17,051 nt of DNA from Cryomorphaceae bacterium (GCA_022565745.1 JAIUMB010000031.1:1-17051); one strand, 5' to 3'. Numbered from the stretch's first letter, positions 1 through 7,216 are shown. The notes: a model not told the origin generated them from the letters alone. A program made the numbers and translations.

Positions 1-326
1 CCGTTGTAGTTGTCGCCCATCGACAAAGGAATGATCTCTTTAATCAATGGATTTTTTTCTAGCTGACGAACCTCAGAAAGCGGGATGTTACCGGTTGGTG
101 CATCGATGTGATAAATGCCGGAAAGTATGAGTTGGAGTGGACTCCCCTTGGCACCGATGACCATATCAACCGAGCGGATATTTTGGGTAAATTGCTTTTC
201 CAGTTGGCTATTGAGCTGAAACAAGAGCGAAACAATACCAACACCAAACGCCATGAGTAAAATGGCTAGTGAACTTCCCAAAGGGCGCGTTACAATATTG
301 GCCCAACTAATTTTTAACCATTTCAT
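1..326 (-). CDS. ABC transporter permease, FtsX/MacB type (partial, C-terminus beyond window)
   Basis: This is the N-terminal 108 residues of an inner-membrane permease subunit. The reading frame stays open to the window edge, so the gene is cut by the window and not broken. Residues 19-39 form one hydrophobic transmembrane segment (SLAILLMAFGVGIVSLLFQL), followed by the start of a periplasmic MacB-like domain. The stretch around residues 57-80 (VIGAKGSPLQLIL, then YHIDAPTGNI) is, from memory, a conserved block of one subgroup of these permeases. Its ATG overlaps the TGA of the upstream ATPase (ATGA), so the two are very probably translationally coupled and form one transporter. Such LolCDE/MacB-type systems move lipoproteins, peptides or other envelope substrates; the substrate cannot be told from this fragment. 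Confidence 0.85.
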   Translation of the reverse strand, partial: MKWLKISWANIVTRPLGSSLAILLMAFGVGIVSLLFQLNSQLEKQFTQNIRSVDMVIGAKGSPLQLILSGIYHIDAPTGNIPLSEVRQLEKNPLIKEIIPLSMGDNYN

Positions 327-976
327 CGGCGCTGTGTTTTTGCGTTTGACAACTCCAGTTCGTTGGGAAAAACGTCCTTCAATCGTTGATCGTGGGTAAC
401 CACCACCAAGGCACTACCATAATGGGAGGACAAATCGATGAGGCGACTGGCTACTTCACGGGCATTGTGGTCGTCAAGGGCACTGGTTGGCTCATCGGCC
501 AATAGCAAAGCCGGACGTTTGACGATGCCGCGAATGATGGACAAGCGCTGTTGCTCACCCTGACTCAGATCCTGTGATTTAGACCTCATTTTATCCGATA
601 AACCGAGTGCATCTAAGGCCTCTTTGGCAAGTTTTACATCGGGTGTTTCTCCGACAGCTTGCCACGCCAATAACACATTATCCAAAACCGAAATGGCTCT
701 CACAAAGTGGTGTTGTTGAAAAACAATACCAATATGCTTTCCCCGAAAAACATCGCGTTTTCTCTCATTCAATTGGTAGATCGACGTACCCGCAATGTGC
801 ACTTCGCCATCTTGTGGCGGCAAAAACCCAGATAGAATATGTAATAAAGTCGTTTTACCGGAACCTGATGGACCAGTAATCAAGAGACTCTGACCACTTT
901 CCACTTCTATACCCGGAAAAGAAAACGCATCTCCATCGGGATATGCAAACGACATGTTGGACGACACTATGCTCAT
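323..976 (-). CDS. ABC transporter ATP-binding protein, LolD/MacB type
   Basis: Cytoplasmic ATPase of 217 residues that would power the adjacent FtsX-type permease. All ABC motifs are present: Walker A GPSGSGKT (35-42), Q-loop FQQ (86-88), signature LSQGE (137-141), Walker B LLLADE (157-162) and the switch histidine in THD (His195). The frame is open for another 95 codons upstream, but that extension is low-complexity sequence from the G-rich repeat region with no homology-like character. The ATG at 976 gives a typical family length and places the first strand correctly. The last four bases overlap the permease start. The family is clear; the substrate is unknown. The link to zinc-associated LolD-like systems suggested by the permease block is only a weak inference. 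Confidence 0.92.
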   Translation of the reverse strand: MSIVSSNMSFAYPDGDAFSFPGIEVESGQSLLITGPSGSGKTTLLHILSGFLPPQDGEVHIAGTSIYQLNERKRDVFRGKHIGIVFQQHHFVRAISVLDNVLLAWQAVGETPDVKLAKEALDALGLSDKMRSKSQDLSQGEQQRLSIIRGIVKRPALLLADEPTSALDDHNAREVASRLIDLSSHYGSALVVVTHDQRLKDVFPNELELSNAKTQRR

Positions 977-1434
977 AATGCGGTAAAAGTAATGTCCTTT
1001 GCCGACATAGAATATATGGGTGATGTTTTTTAAATTTGGTTTAGGACTTTGGTACTGATGCACGCGGGGGGTGCTGGCGCACGCACGGAAGCAGGGGAGC
1101 ACGGATGGCATAGTCGGAGGTCGGGAGTCGGTGGTCTGGGGGGGGTGAATGCATATAAAAGCCAATATTTGATTTGTTATAGCCTTAGGATTGTATCTGT
1201 TTGGAGGTTTGGAGGTTTGGGTTTGCGAATGCAGTACTCCATGCGTGCGTAGCATTACCATCCGTACAACCAGACCCCCGACCGTTTCAATCTATTGGCC
1301 ACTAAAATAAACGAATGCGCCTATACTGCCATCCGTAAAACCCCGCTCCCGTGCTCCCCCGCTCCTGCGCACATTCGCACATTCGCAATATTTAATCAAA
1401 TACACGATAAATCGCGTGTCTTATGAATTGTTCA
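977..1434. other. 458-base gene-free region with a G/C-rich repeat mosaic
   Basis: No convincing gene lies here. The open frames are translations of short-period repeats. The region holds four heptamers of form RGTCGGN (1112-1139, the last copy GGTCTGG) running into a G8 tract (1138-1145). It also holds an 8-base tandem TTTGGAGG (about 1200-1221), tandem ACATTCGC (about 1371-1387), and three copies of ACGGATGGYA, at 1101-1110 on plus and near 1257-1266 and 1327-1336 on minus. It separates the stop of the sulfotransferase gene from the start of the ABC ATPase, so it must contain the 3' region of one and the promoter of the other. I could not pick out a clear promoter. A weak hairpin (ACACG/CGTGT, 1402-1419) follows the sulfotransferase stop on the minus strand. 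Confidence 0.7.
1094..1359. repeat. Inverted and dispersed G-rich repeat family
   Basis: GGGGAGCACGG at 1094-1104 continues into ACGGATGGCA (1101-1110). Both reappear inverted as TGCCATCCGT (1327-1336) and CCGTGCTCCCC (1349-1359). Nested inside, the heptamers at 1126-1139 (AGTCGGTGGTCTGG) have an inverted near-copy at 1270-1283 (GGTCGGGGGTCTGG when read on minus). Two repeat families are therefore each present in both orientations, nested within about 270 bases. The DNA or RNA could fold into a large imperfect hairpin. No terminal direct repeats or protein gene suggest a transposon. Confidence 0.65.
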
Positions 1435-2124
1435 TCAATTAAAATACCCATATCTCTCCAAATCACCCCTAATCTCCACATGCCAATCCTCAAAAGGTGG
1501 CTGATACGCTTTATTCACCTGTAGATTTTTTATACCTTTATATATATCCGGCATGATGGGGTTTTCGGGTCCCTTCAGCATGTCGGAATGGTACGGCTGT
1601 CCAAGAAACTGCGCCACAGTGGTCAATACAGTTTCAGTATCGGAAAGCAGGTCTTCGAACCTGATCTCTAAAAATCGATCTGCGGCGTGCGCTCTTAGCC
1701 AATCCAGCATGTGCAGACTTCTTCTCCACGATGCAATGGCTTGATCGACCGACTTGCCCATGCGTTTCATCTTTGACGCCACACAACTTCGACCATCGCG
1801 AAGTACATAAACGATTTTTTCCGTTTTAAAATACTGAAAAAAAACTGTTTCCGCGTGAGCGATGTCATCTAAAAAGGCAATTTGCTCAGTCGTGACCTTG
1901 TTGCCCCAGTCATTTTTTACCGATAATGAGGCCTCCAAACAGGCACGCTCAAGGCACAGCAATCTTTCGTCTACCATCTCAGGGTGCTTGCAGTGGTTTC
2001 CACTAAGACAGTTGACCGAGGCCACCTCCATTCCACAGGTTAAGTGCGGATGTGCATCGATCATAGAAGCCAATAAACTGGTGCCACTCCTGCCTGCGCC
2101 GACAACAAAAAATGAAAAGGCCAT
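1435..2124 (-). CDS. PAPS-dependent sulfotransferase family protein
   Basis: A 229-residue cytosolic-type sulfotransferase (Sulfotransfer_1/3 superfamily), predicted to move a sulfonate group from PAPS to an acceptor. The 5'-phosphosulfate-binding loop is GAGRSGTSLL (residues 9-18). The 3'-phosphate-binding region is YVLRDGRSCVASKMKR (106-121). IRFEDLL (154-160) corresponds to the usual RYEDL block. There is no signal peptide or membrane segment. The length is short but complete for the bacterial branch. It starts 2 bases after the stop of the nucleoside phosphorylase gene, so the two are almost certainly co-transcribed. The acceptor could be a polysaccharide, lipid or small molecule; nothing in the sequence decides this. 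Confidence 0.88.
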   Translation of the reverse strand: MAFSFFVVGAGRSGTSLLASMIDAHPHLTCGMEVASVNCLSGNHCKHPEMVDERLLCLERACLEASLSVKNDWGNKVTTEQIAFLDDIAHAETVFFQYFKTEKIVYVLRDGRSCVASKMKRMGKSVDQAIASWRRSLHMLDWLRAHAADRFLEIRFEDLLSDTETVLTTVAQFLGQPYHSDMLKGPENPIMPDIYKGIKNLQVNKAYQPPFEDWHVEIRGDLERYGYFN

Positions 2125-2126
2125 GG

Positions 2127-2945
2127 TTAAAGAATTTTATTGAGAACAAAACGAATGAGCGCATCAACGGTTTCCGAGGGCATAACACTGAATGTGCCTT
2201 GTTTTCTGTTGGCAAGTATGGCGTTAAAACTAATGGCGGCATGTCCTAAAAGAGATGCCAAGGCATAAATACCAGCGGTTTCCATCTCGATGTTGGTAGG
2301 CAAATACCCTCTGAATCTCGTTATTGATATGTTATCCAAATCCAACGACGATTTCAACCGTATGGATCGACCTTGTGGCGCATAAAATCCGGCTGTGGTC
2401 AAGGTTAAACCACTTTTAACCTCAGGAAATGCAAGTGTTTTTTTCAAGAGCGCTTCGTCGGCTTTGGTAAAATAAGCCGATGATGGAAACAGTTCGTGCG
2501 TGATAAAATCTTGGTGATCGCTGTAAAAAGGCATCAAGCCATCCAAACCGATGGCAGCGGCGGATACCAGGAAGGAATCAACGGGTACATCGGCGATGGC
2601 GCCAGAAGTGCCGATGCGTATAAATGTAAGTTTGGTGAGTGTTTCCTTAGACTGTTTGCTAACAAAGTCGACATTAAATAGCGCATCTACTTCATTGAGA
2701 ACAATATCGATGTTGTCTGTACCAATGCCCGTTGAAATTACCGATAATCGGCGACCGCGAAAAAGACCGGTATGCGTAACAAATTCTCGGTGCGATCGCT
2801 TAACATCGACCACATCAAAGTGACGACTCACTTGGGCAACCCTTTCGGGATCGCCGACGGTAATGATGGTCTCAGCGCATTCTCCAGGCGCTAAGTCTAA
2901 GTGATAAACTCGGTTGTTGTTGATAATCAACTCTGAAAATGACAT
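2127..2945 (-). CDS. Nucleoside phosphorylase, uridine-phosphorylase-like (PNP/UDP family)
   Basis: A 272-residue cytosolic enzyme of the hexameric PNP_UDP_1 family, expected to cleave a nucleoside (uridine is the best guess) with phosphate to base and ribose-1-phosphate. Visible motifs are GDPERV (31-36), STGIGTDN (71-78), the phosphate-binding IRIGTSGAI (109-117), FYAPQGR (187-193), and the ribose/base-site IEMETAGIYAL (219-229). The frame extends 14 codons further upstream, but the ATG at 2945 fits family length and avoids starting inside the palindrome at 2980-2993. It is the first gene of a probable two-gene unit with the sulfotransferase. Uridine specificity is inferred from overall resemblance; a purine or other pyrimidine nucleoside is possible. 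Confidence 0.88.
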   Translation of the reverse strand: MSFSELIINNNRVYHLDLAPGECAETIITVGDPERVAQVSRHFDVVDVKRSHREFVTHTGLFRGRRLSVISTGIGTDNIDIVLNEVDALFNVDFVSKQSKETLTKLTFIRIGTSGAIADVPVDSFLVSAAAIGLDGLMPFYSDHQDFITHELFPSSAYFTKADEALLKKTLAFPEVKSGLTLTTAGFYAPQGRSIRLKSSLDLDNISITRFRGYLPTNIEMETAGIYALASLLGHAAISFNAILANRKQGTFSVMPSETVDALIRFVLNKIL

Positions 2946-2979
2946 GTAATATACTTTGATGAGTGTGGCAAGATAAGAC

Positions 2980-2993
2980 CAAAACATGTTTTG
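2980..2993. promoter_or_regulatory. Perfect 14-base palindrome upstream of the nucleoside phosphorylase gene
   Basis: CAAAACATGTTTTG reads the same on both strands and ends 34 bases before the chosen ATG of the phosphorylase gene. A site of this size and place suits an operator for a dimeric regulator. No family is recognised, and chance occurrence in AT-rich DNA is possible. Nearby, TGACT/AGTCA (3018-3035) forms a weak hairpin that may end the DUF805 transcript. Confidence 0.35.
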
Positions 2994-3072
2994 ACCTTTT
3001 TTGACAGCACATCAAAATGACTAAAAACAAAGTCAATATATCAAACAGGCTAAGTAAATACTTTTAAAGGGA

Positions 3073-3456
3073 TTACATGGTTTGCGTCTCCGTCACCTCC
3101 TTCGGATTGATACCATACTGATTTTGCCCAGGCTTTCCATCAGTAGCCATCAACACCAGAAGCCAAATAATACCAATTAGAGGAATAAAAGAAATTAACA
3201 ACCACCATCCACTTTTATTTATGTCGTGTAATCTTCTAACTGAAACAGCAATACCAGGAAGCAAAACAGCTAAGGCATAAAGTGTACTAAGCACCCCTGT
3301 TCCTGTTTCCTTATCGGCTAAGCCAAGTATATTGTCTAGGAGTGACACAATGAAAGCAACAACAATGTTGATAAGCACAAACATCCAATACTCTTTTCTT
3401 CGAGCTCTACCCTCAAAGTCGATGTATTGACGTAAAACCTTTAAATACCAGTTCAT
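3073..3456 (-). CDS. DUF805 family inner-membrane protein
   Basis: A 127-residue integral membrane protein of the DUF805 (YhaH-like) family. It begins with the typical WYLKVLRQYIDFEGRARRKEYW stretch just before the first membrane segment. Hydrophobic segments lie at about 24-45, 55-73 and 84-104. The conserved RRLHDINKSGWW (about 73-84) precedes the last one, and the short tail carries a DGKPGQNQYG motif usual for the family. The function of the family is unknown. It has its own upstream region, divergent from the universal stress protein gene, and is followed by a 127-base gap before the phosphorylase gene, so it is probably a single-gene transcript. Confidence 0.9.
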   Translation of the reverse strand: MNWYLKVLRQYIDFEGRARRKEYWMFVLINIVVAFIVSLLDNILGLADKETGTGVLSTLYALAVLLPGIAVSVRRLHDINKSGWWLLISFIPLIGIIWLLVLMATDGKPGQNQYGINPKEVTETQTM

Positions 3457-3814
3457 AATAAATGAATTAAATTAGACCTACTCTTAAGGATTTTCGGTTG
3501 CTCCCCTTGTTTAGTGACCAAGGATGTCATCAAATAAATTTGACTCAAATTAAAAACGCAAAGCCTGAGAAAAAAGGCAATTGGTTAGTTTAATTTCTGT
3601 GGGGCAATTTAATAACATTTTTTAATTTAACAAATCATTTACGTACAGAATCTCTTTTTATTTAAAATATGGGGGGGGTTGACAATGTTTTATTGCATTA
3701 AATACACTAGGGTAAAGACTGCATTATCTTTTAGACAAACTTGGTAAAAGTTCAATATATAGTGACGCTCTTTGTTTATTTATGATGTATTTTTGAAGCC
3801 AAAATTTACCAACT
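3457..3814. other. 358-base divergent intergenic region
   Basis: An AT-rich region between the divergent DUF805 and universal stress protein genes. It carries a G8 tract (3671-3678) directly followed by TTGACA, and the -7 box of the stress gene near its right end. No small gene or RNA gene was recognised, and no -7 box exact to consensus was found for the DUF805 gene. Confidence 0.6.
3788..3795 (+). promoter_or_regulatory. Bacteroidota -7 box for the universal stress protein gene
   Basis: TATTTTTG matches the TAnnTTTG consensus exactly and lies 19 bases before the ATG at 3815. No TTG lies at the usual 17-23 base spacing upstream, so the -33 element is poor or absent. Confidence 0.5.
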
Positions 3815-4696
3815 ATGTCAAAAAACACATCTTCCAAAATACTAGTCCCTACGGGATTTAGCGATCAATCCATCAATGCCTTTGAGCAAGCCGTTAAGTT
3901 CGCTAAAGTACTGAATGCTAAAATCATACTTTTATCAGTCATAGAGCGCGACGGGTTGTTTGGACGCCTTTTTGAAGACAAGGACATGCGTAAAAAGCTA
4001 ACTGAAAAAGCCAAAAGCGAACTTACAAAGTTAGCAGAAGAAAAATCAAAAGCCAACAATGTTGAAATAGAAACAACCGTAAGTGAGGGTGTTGTTTACG
4101 AAGAAATCGCAAGAGCTGCAGAACTATTTGACGTGGATATGGTTGTGATGGGAACCAATGGAAAGCCTGGAAACCTTCGCCAGAGAATGATTGGCAGTAA
4201 TGCCTACCGCGTGGTAACATTGGTTGAACCTCCAGTGGTTACAATAAAAGGTGATGCAGAGATCAGCGACATCAAAAACTTGGTATTTCCCTTAGTAGCG
4301 GATGCAAAGTCACGTGAAAAAACGGGAGTAGCCATGCGCTTGGCCAGAAAATTCAATGCCCATATTCACGTGGTTGCCTTTATATTGAAAGACAGCGAGA
4401 AAAAAATGCTTTCCAATCAACTCCGTCAAGTTGAAAAGTTTATTTCTGAGCGCGGCGTTTCTGTTACAACAGAAATGGTAGTTCCTGAAAACCGCAAACC
4501 AGTTGCAAAGCTAACCATTGAATATGCGCATCGCAAGGGCGGAGATATGATACTGATTACCGAAGAAGGTGATGAACCGGATTTGGCCGATATGTTGCTC
4601 CCCTCAGACGTGAGAGACATGCTGTACTATTCGGATATTCCGGTTATGTCTGTCACTCCATCTCCCGACAAATACAAAAGTGTTTTTGAAGGTTAA
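3815..4696 (+). CDS. Universal stress protein, two tandem Usp domains
   Basis: A 293-residue cytosolic protein made of two Usp (Rossmann-like) domains, about 1-145 and 150-285. Domain 1 begins KILVPTGFSDQSINAFEQA and carries an ATP-loop-like GTNG...GSNA segment, with 10 and not the usual 9 residues between the GxxG and the GS. Domain 2 lacks the glycine loop altogether, which is common in tandem Usp proteins where only one half binds nucleotide. The ATG follows a -7 box by 19 bases. lpdA lies 192 bases downstream with its own promoter-like box, so the two need not be one operon. Usp proteins act in stress, redox or energy-limited survival; a specific role is not deducible. Confidence 0.93.
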   Translation: MSKNTSSKILVPTGFSDQSINAFEQAVKFAKVLNAKIILLSVIERDGLFGRLFEDKDMRKKLTEKAKSELTKLAEEKSKANNVEIETTVSEGVVYEEIARAAELFDVDMVVMGTNGKPGNLRQRMIGSNAYRVVTLVEPPVVTIKGDAEISDIKNLVFPLVADAKSREKTGVAMRLARKFNAHIHVVAFILKDSEKKMLSNQLRQVEKFISERGVSVTTEMVVPENRKPVAKLTIEYAHRKGGDMILITEEGDEPDLADMLLPSDVRDMLYYSDIPVMSVTPSPDKYKSVFEG

Positions 4697-4758
4697 TTTT
4701 CAAAGACCAGCCCGCTATAAAGCCTTGGAATAATCCTCGGTATTAATGATGGGTTTTG

Positions 4759-4766
4759 TACTTTCG
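4759..4766 (+). promoter_or_regulatory. Candidate -7 box of lpdA (long leader)
   Basis: TACTTTCG, in the context TTTTGTACTTTCGCGG, is one base from TAnnTTTG and looks like a common Bacteroidota variant. A start here would give a leader of about 115 nucleotides, which includes a small hairpin GTTGT-CAA-ACAAC (4804-4816). No -33 TTG at good spacing was found. Confidence 0.4.
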
Positions 4767-4888
4767 CGGTCGACAACTTGAGTATTGCAATGCCAATTTA
4801 TATGTTGTCAAACAACAATTTATTAAATACCTATTTGGTTATCCACAGGAGAATAGGTCTTTAAAAACCGATTATAAATTTTGAACAA

Positions 4889-6277
4889 ATGAATTACGAC
4901 GTCATTATTGTAGGTTCCGGCCCCGGCGGTTATGTAGCCGCCATTCGCGCTTCCCAGTTGGGATTAAAAACAGCCATTGTTGAAAAGGAAAGCTTGGGTG
5001 GTGTGTGCTTGAACTGGGGTTGTATCCCAACAAAGGCTCTTTTGAAATCTGCTAATGTATTTGAATATATCAACCACGCCAAAGATTATGGCATTGAAGT
5101 AAAAGATGCCAAACACGATTTTGGTGCAGTGGTAAAACGTTCCAGAGAGGTGGCTAATGGTATGAGCGGCGGTGTTCAATTTTTGATGAAGAAGAACAAA
5201 ATCGACGTCATCAACGGCACAGGAAAAGTACTCAAAGGCAAGAAAGTTGCCGTTGCGGACGACAAAGGAAACACCAAGGAATACAGCGCAAAAAATATCA
5301 TTATTGCTACTGGCGCCCGCAGTCGTGAGCTTCCTGCAGTTAAGCAAGACGGCGAAAAAGTATTTGGCTACCGCAAAGCCATGGTTCTTGACAAACAGCC
5401 TAAAAAAATGGTGGTCATTGGTAGTGGCGCCATCGGGGTGGAATTCTCTTATTTCTACAACGCCATGGGCACTGAAGTAACCATTGTAGAATACATGGAT
5501 CGCATTGTACCCGTTGAAGACGAAGAAGTGAGTAAGCAATTGGAACGCACCTTCAAAAAGAATGGCATAAAAATTATGACCAGCGCTGAGGTCACCAATG
5601 TCAACACTTCTGGTAAAGGCTGTAAAGTTGAGGTTAAAACTAAAAAAGGAACCGAAACCATTGAGTGTGATGTGGTGCTTTCTGCCGCAGGCGTTGTTGC
5701 CAATATTGAAAATATCGGTTTGGAAGACGTAGGTATTAAAACCGAAAAGGGAAAAATCAAAGTTGACGAGATGTATCGCACCAACGTTGACGGGTATTTC
5801 GCTATTGGTGACTGTACACCCGGACAAGCACTGGCGCACGTTGCCTCTGCAGAAGGCATCATCTGTGTAGAAAACATTGCTGGTCACAAACCCCAAGCCT
5901 TAGATTACAACAATATCCCCGGTTGCACGTATTGTTCTCCTGAAATTGCCTCTGTTGGATATACCGAGAAGGCCGCTAAAGAGGCCGGCTACGATATTAA
6001 AGTTGGCAAATTCCCATTCTCAGCCAGTGGTAAAGCAAGTGCTGCCGGACATAAAGACGGGTTTGTCAAACTGATTTTTGATGCAAAGTACGGTGAACTC
6101 CTCGGTGCCCACATGATTGGTGCCAACGTGACCGAAATGATTGCCGAGGCTGTAGTGGCCCGCAAACTAGAAACCACCGGTATGGAATTGATCAAAACCG
6201 TTCACCCACACCCAACCATGAGTGAGGCGGTGATGGAAGCAGCGGCAGCAGCTTACGATGAGGTGATACATTTGTAA
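4889..6277 (+). CDS. lpdA: Dihydrolipoyl dehydrogenase (E3)
   Basis: A 462-residue FAD flavoprotein that reoxidises dihydrolipoamide with NAD+ in pyruvate, 2-oxoglutarate or branched-chain dehydrogenase complexes or the glycine cleavage system. Motifs in order: FAD-binding GSGPGG (9-14), redox disulfide CLNWGC (Cys40, Cys45), NAD-binding GSGAIG (178-183), second FAD motif AIGDC (305-309), and the catalytic HPHPTMSE with His441 and Glu446 near the C-terminus. Length and residues are those of an active enzyme. No E1, E2 or lipoate gene is adjacent, so this is a stand-alone E3 that may serve several complexes. Its TAA stop lies inside the first unit of a heptamer array, followed by a strong terminator. 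Confidence 0.97.
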   Translation: MNYDVIIVGSGPGGYVAAIRASQLGLKTAIVEKESLGGVCLNWGCIPTKALLKSANVFEYINHAKDYGIEVKDAKHDFGAVVKRSREVANGMSGGVQFLMKKNKIDVINGTGKVLKGKKVAVADDKGNTKEYSAKNIIIATGARSRELPAVKQDGEKVFGYRKAMVLDKQPKKMVVIGSGAIGVEFSYFYNAMGTEVTIVEYMDRIVPVEDEEVSKQLERTFKKNGIKIMTSAEVTNVNTSGKGCKVEVKTKKGTETIECDVVLSAAGVVANIENIGLEDVGIKTEKGKIKVDEMYRTNVDGYFAIGDCTPGQALAHVASAEGIICVENIAGHKPQALDYNNIPGCTYCSPEIASVGYTEKAAKEAGYDIKVGKFPFSASGKASAAGHKDGFVKLIFDAKYGELLGAHMIGANVTEMIAEAVVARKLETTGMELIKTVHPHPTMSEAVMEAAAAAYDEVIHL

Positions 6278-6401
6278 AATGTAAAATGTAAAATGTAAAA
6301 TGTAGAATGTAGAATGTAGAATGTAGAATGTAGAATGTAGAATGTAGAATGTAGAATGTAGGATGTAGAATGCAGAATGTAGGATGTGAAGAATGTAAAA
6401 T
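6274..6401 (+). repeat. 7-base tandem repeat array (GTARAAT) between the lpdA stop and its terminator
   Basis: Sixteen consecutive heptamers run from 6274 to 6385: four GTAAAAT, eight perfect GTAGAAT (6302-6357), then variants GTAGGAT, GTAGAAT, GCAGAAT, GTAGGAT. A 9-base unit (GTGAAGAAT) and a final GTAAAAT follow. The first unit contains the TAA stop codon of lpdA. A 7-base period suggests growth by replication slippage. It is transcribed as the 3' untranslated region of lpdA. It is not CRISPR: there are no spacers. Confidence 0.95.
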
Positions 6402-6404
6402 GAG

Positions 6405-6436
6405 CCCGGTAGTGATTATACTGCCGGGTTTTTTTT
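6405..6436 (+). terminator. Rho-independent terminator of lpdA
   Basis: CCCGGTAGT and ACTGCCGGG form a 9-base stem with one G-T pair around a short loop, followed by eight T (6429-6436). It lies one base before the convergent radC stop codon. Confidence 0.93.
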
Positions 6437-6437
6437 A

Positions 6438-7133
6438 TTACAGCATTCCTTCATCAGCAAAACTATAATACCCGCCCTCTACATAAATAAGGTGATCGAC
6501 CAATCTAATACTGAGCAGCTCACCGGCTTCCCTTATACGTTTGGTCAAAATAATATCGTTGTCACTGGGCTTTTTCTGACCACTGGGGTGATTGTGGGCT
6601 ACGATAATGGCCGCAGCCTTTTTCTGTAGTGCCTCATTAAACAACAAACGGACATCCACCACCGTGCCAGTAAGCCCACCAGCAGATAAGCGCTTTTTTT
6701 GAATGACCCGATTGGCATTGGACAAATACAAAACCCAAAACTCCTCGTGGTCTAAATCCATAAACACTGGCGAAAAGAATTCATAGGCCAGTTTGCTGGA
6801 GTTTAATTTAGGCTGCTCAGCTACTTCCTGACTTTTTCGTCTTCTTCCCAATTCTAAGGCCGCAATCATTGTAACGGCACGGGCCGGCCCCAAACCTTTT
6901 ACCTCACAAATCTCTTCAATGGTAAGTTTGCTCAACTTATGCAAATCGTTGTCGACCTTTTTTAAGAGTACTTTACCTACATCAACGGCAGACTGCCCCT
7001 TCAAACCACTGCCAATCAAAATGGCCAACAATTCTGCATTAGACAATGCCTGCCTCCCTTTATTCATTAATTTTTCCCGCGGACGATCATCTTCCGACCA
7101 ATGCTTAATACTTCCAGTTGTAAGTAAATCCAT
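6438..7133 (-). CDS. radC: RadC family JAB-domain protein
   Basis: A 231-residue protein with the typical RadC opening SIKHWSEDDRPREKL (8-22), a helix-hairpin-helix region (ICEVKGLGPARAVTMIAALELG, about 75-96), and a C-terminal JAB/MPN metal-binding domain with HNHPSG (180-185) and the downstream Asp193. The metal ligands are all present. The ATG at 7133 was chosen over the one at 7151 because the upstream ATG overlaps the -7 box and the family starts a few residues before SIKxW. RadC proteins were named for DNA repair, but the true activity of the family is unsettled. The gene stands alone and converges on lpdA. Confidence 0.94.
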   Translation of the reverse strand: MDLLTTGSIKHWSEDDRPREKLMNKGRQALSNAELLAILIGSGLKGQSAVDVGKVLLKKVDNDLHKLSKLTIEEICEVKGLGPARAVTMIAALELGRRRKSQEVAEQPKLNSSKLAYEFFSPVFMDLDHEEFWVLYLSNANRVIQKKRLSAGGLTGTVVDVRLLFNEALQKKAAAIIVAHNHPSGQKKPSDNDIILTKRIREAGELLSIRLVDHLIYVEGGYYSFADEGML

Positions 7134-7148
7134 AGTATATTTTTTTAG

Positions 7149-7179
7149 CAAATGTAATATATCATTTACAAATAATCAA
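7149..7179 (-). promoter_or_regulatory. Promoter of radC (TTG-N20-TACATTTG)
   Basis: On the minus strand a TTG (7179-7177) lies 20 bases from TACATTTG (7156-7149), an exact match to the Bacteroidota -33/-7 pattern. It sits directly after the terminator of the upstream gene and before the radC ATG at 7133. Confidence 0.7.
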
Positions 7180-7189
7180 GAGAGACGAC

Positions 7190-7216
7190 AAAAAAATCCC
7201 GAGCATTAACCCGGGA
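7190..7216 (-). terminator. Rho-independent terminator of the SPFH lipoprotein gene
   Basis: Read on minus, TCCCG...CGGGA pair around a loop of about 10 bases, with a possible extra G-T pair, and are followed by seven T (7196-7190). It lies about 100 bases past the stop of the SPFH gene and just before the radC promoter. Confidence 0.85.

Noticed and set aside
977..1261. Upstream extension of the ABC ATPase frame and a plus-strand frame at 1049-1252
   Set aside because: Both are translations of the G-rich repeat region; neither shows protein-like sequence, and the ATPase has a normal start at 976.
3679..3708. E. coli-like promoter TTGACA-N18-TACACT before the stress protein gene
   Set aside because: The Bacteroidota main sigma factor does not use this consensus. 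An exact -7 box lies closer to the gene.
4964..5896. Long open frame (310 codons) on minus, antisense to lpdA
   Set aside because: Its translation is a Phe/Asn/His-rich shadow without domain features. lpdA on the other strand has every catalytic motif.
6274..6401. Possible CRISPR array
   Set aside because: Units are 7 bases head-to-tail with no spacers, and no cas gene is present.
7134..7151. Upstream ATG for radC
   Set aside because: It lies within the -7 box of a well-spaced promoter, so it would be outside the transcript.
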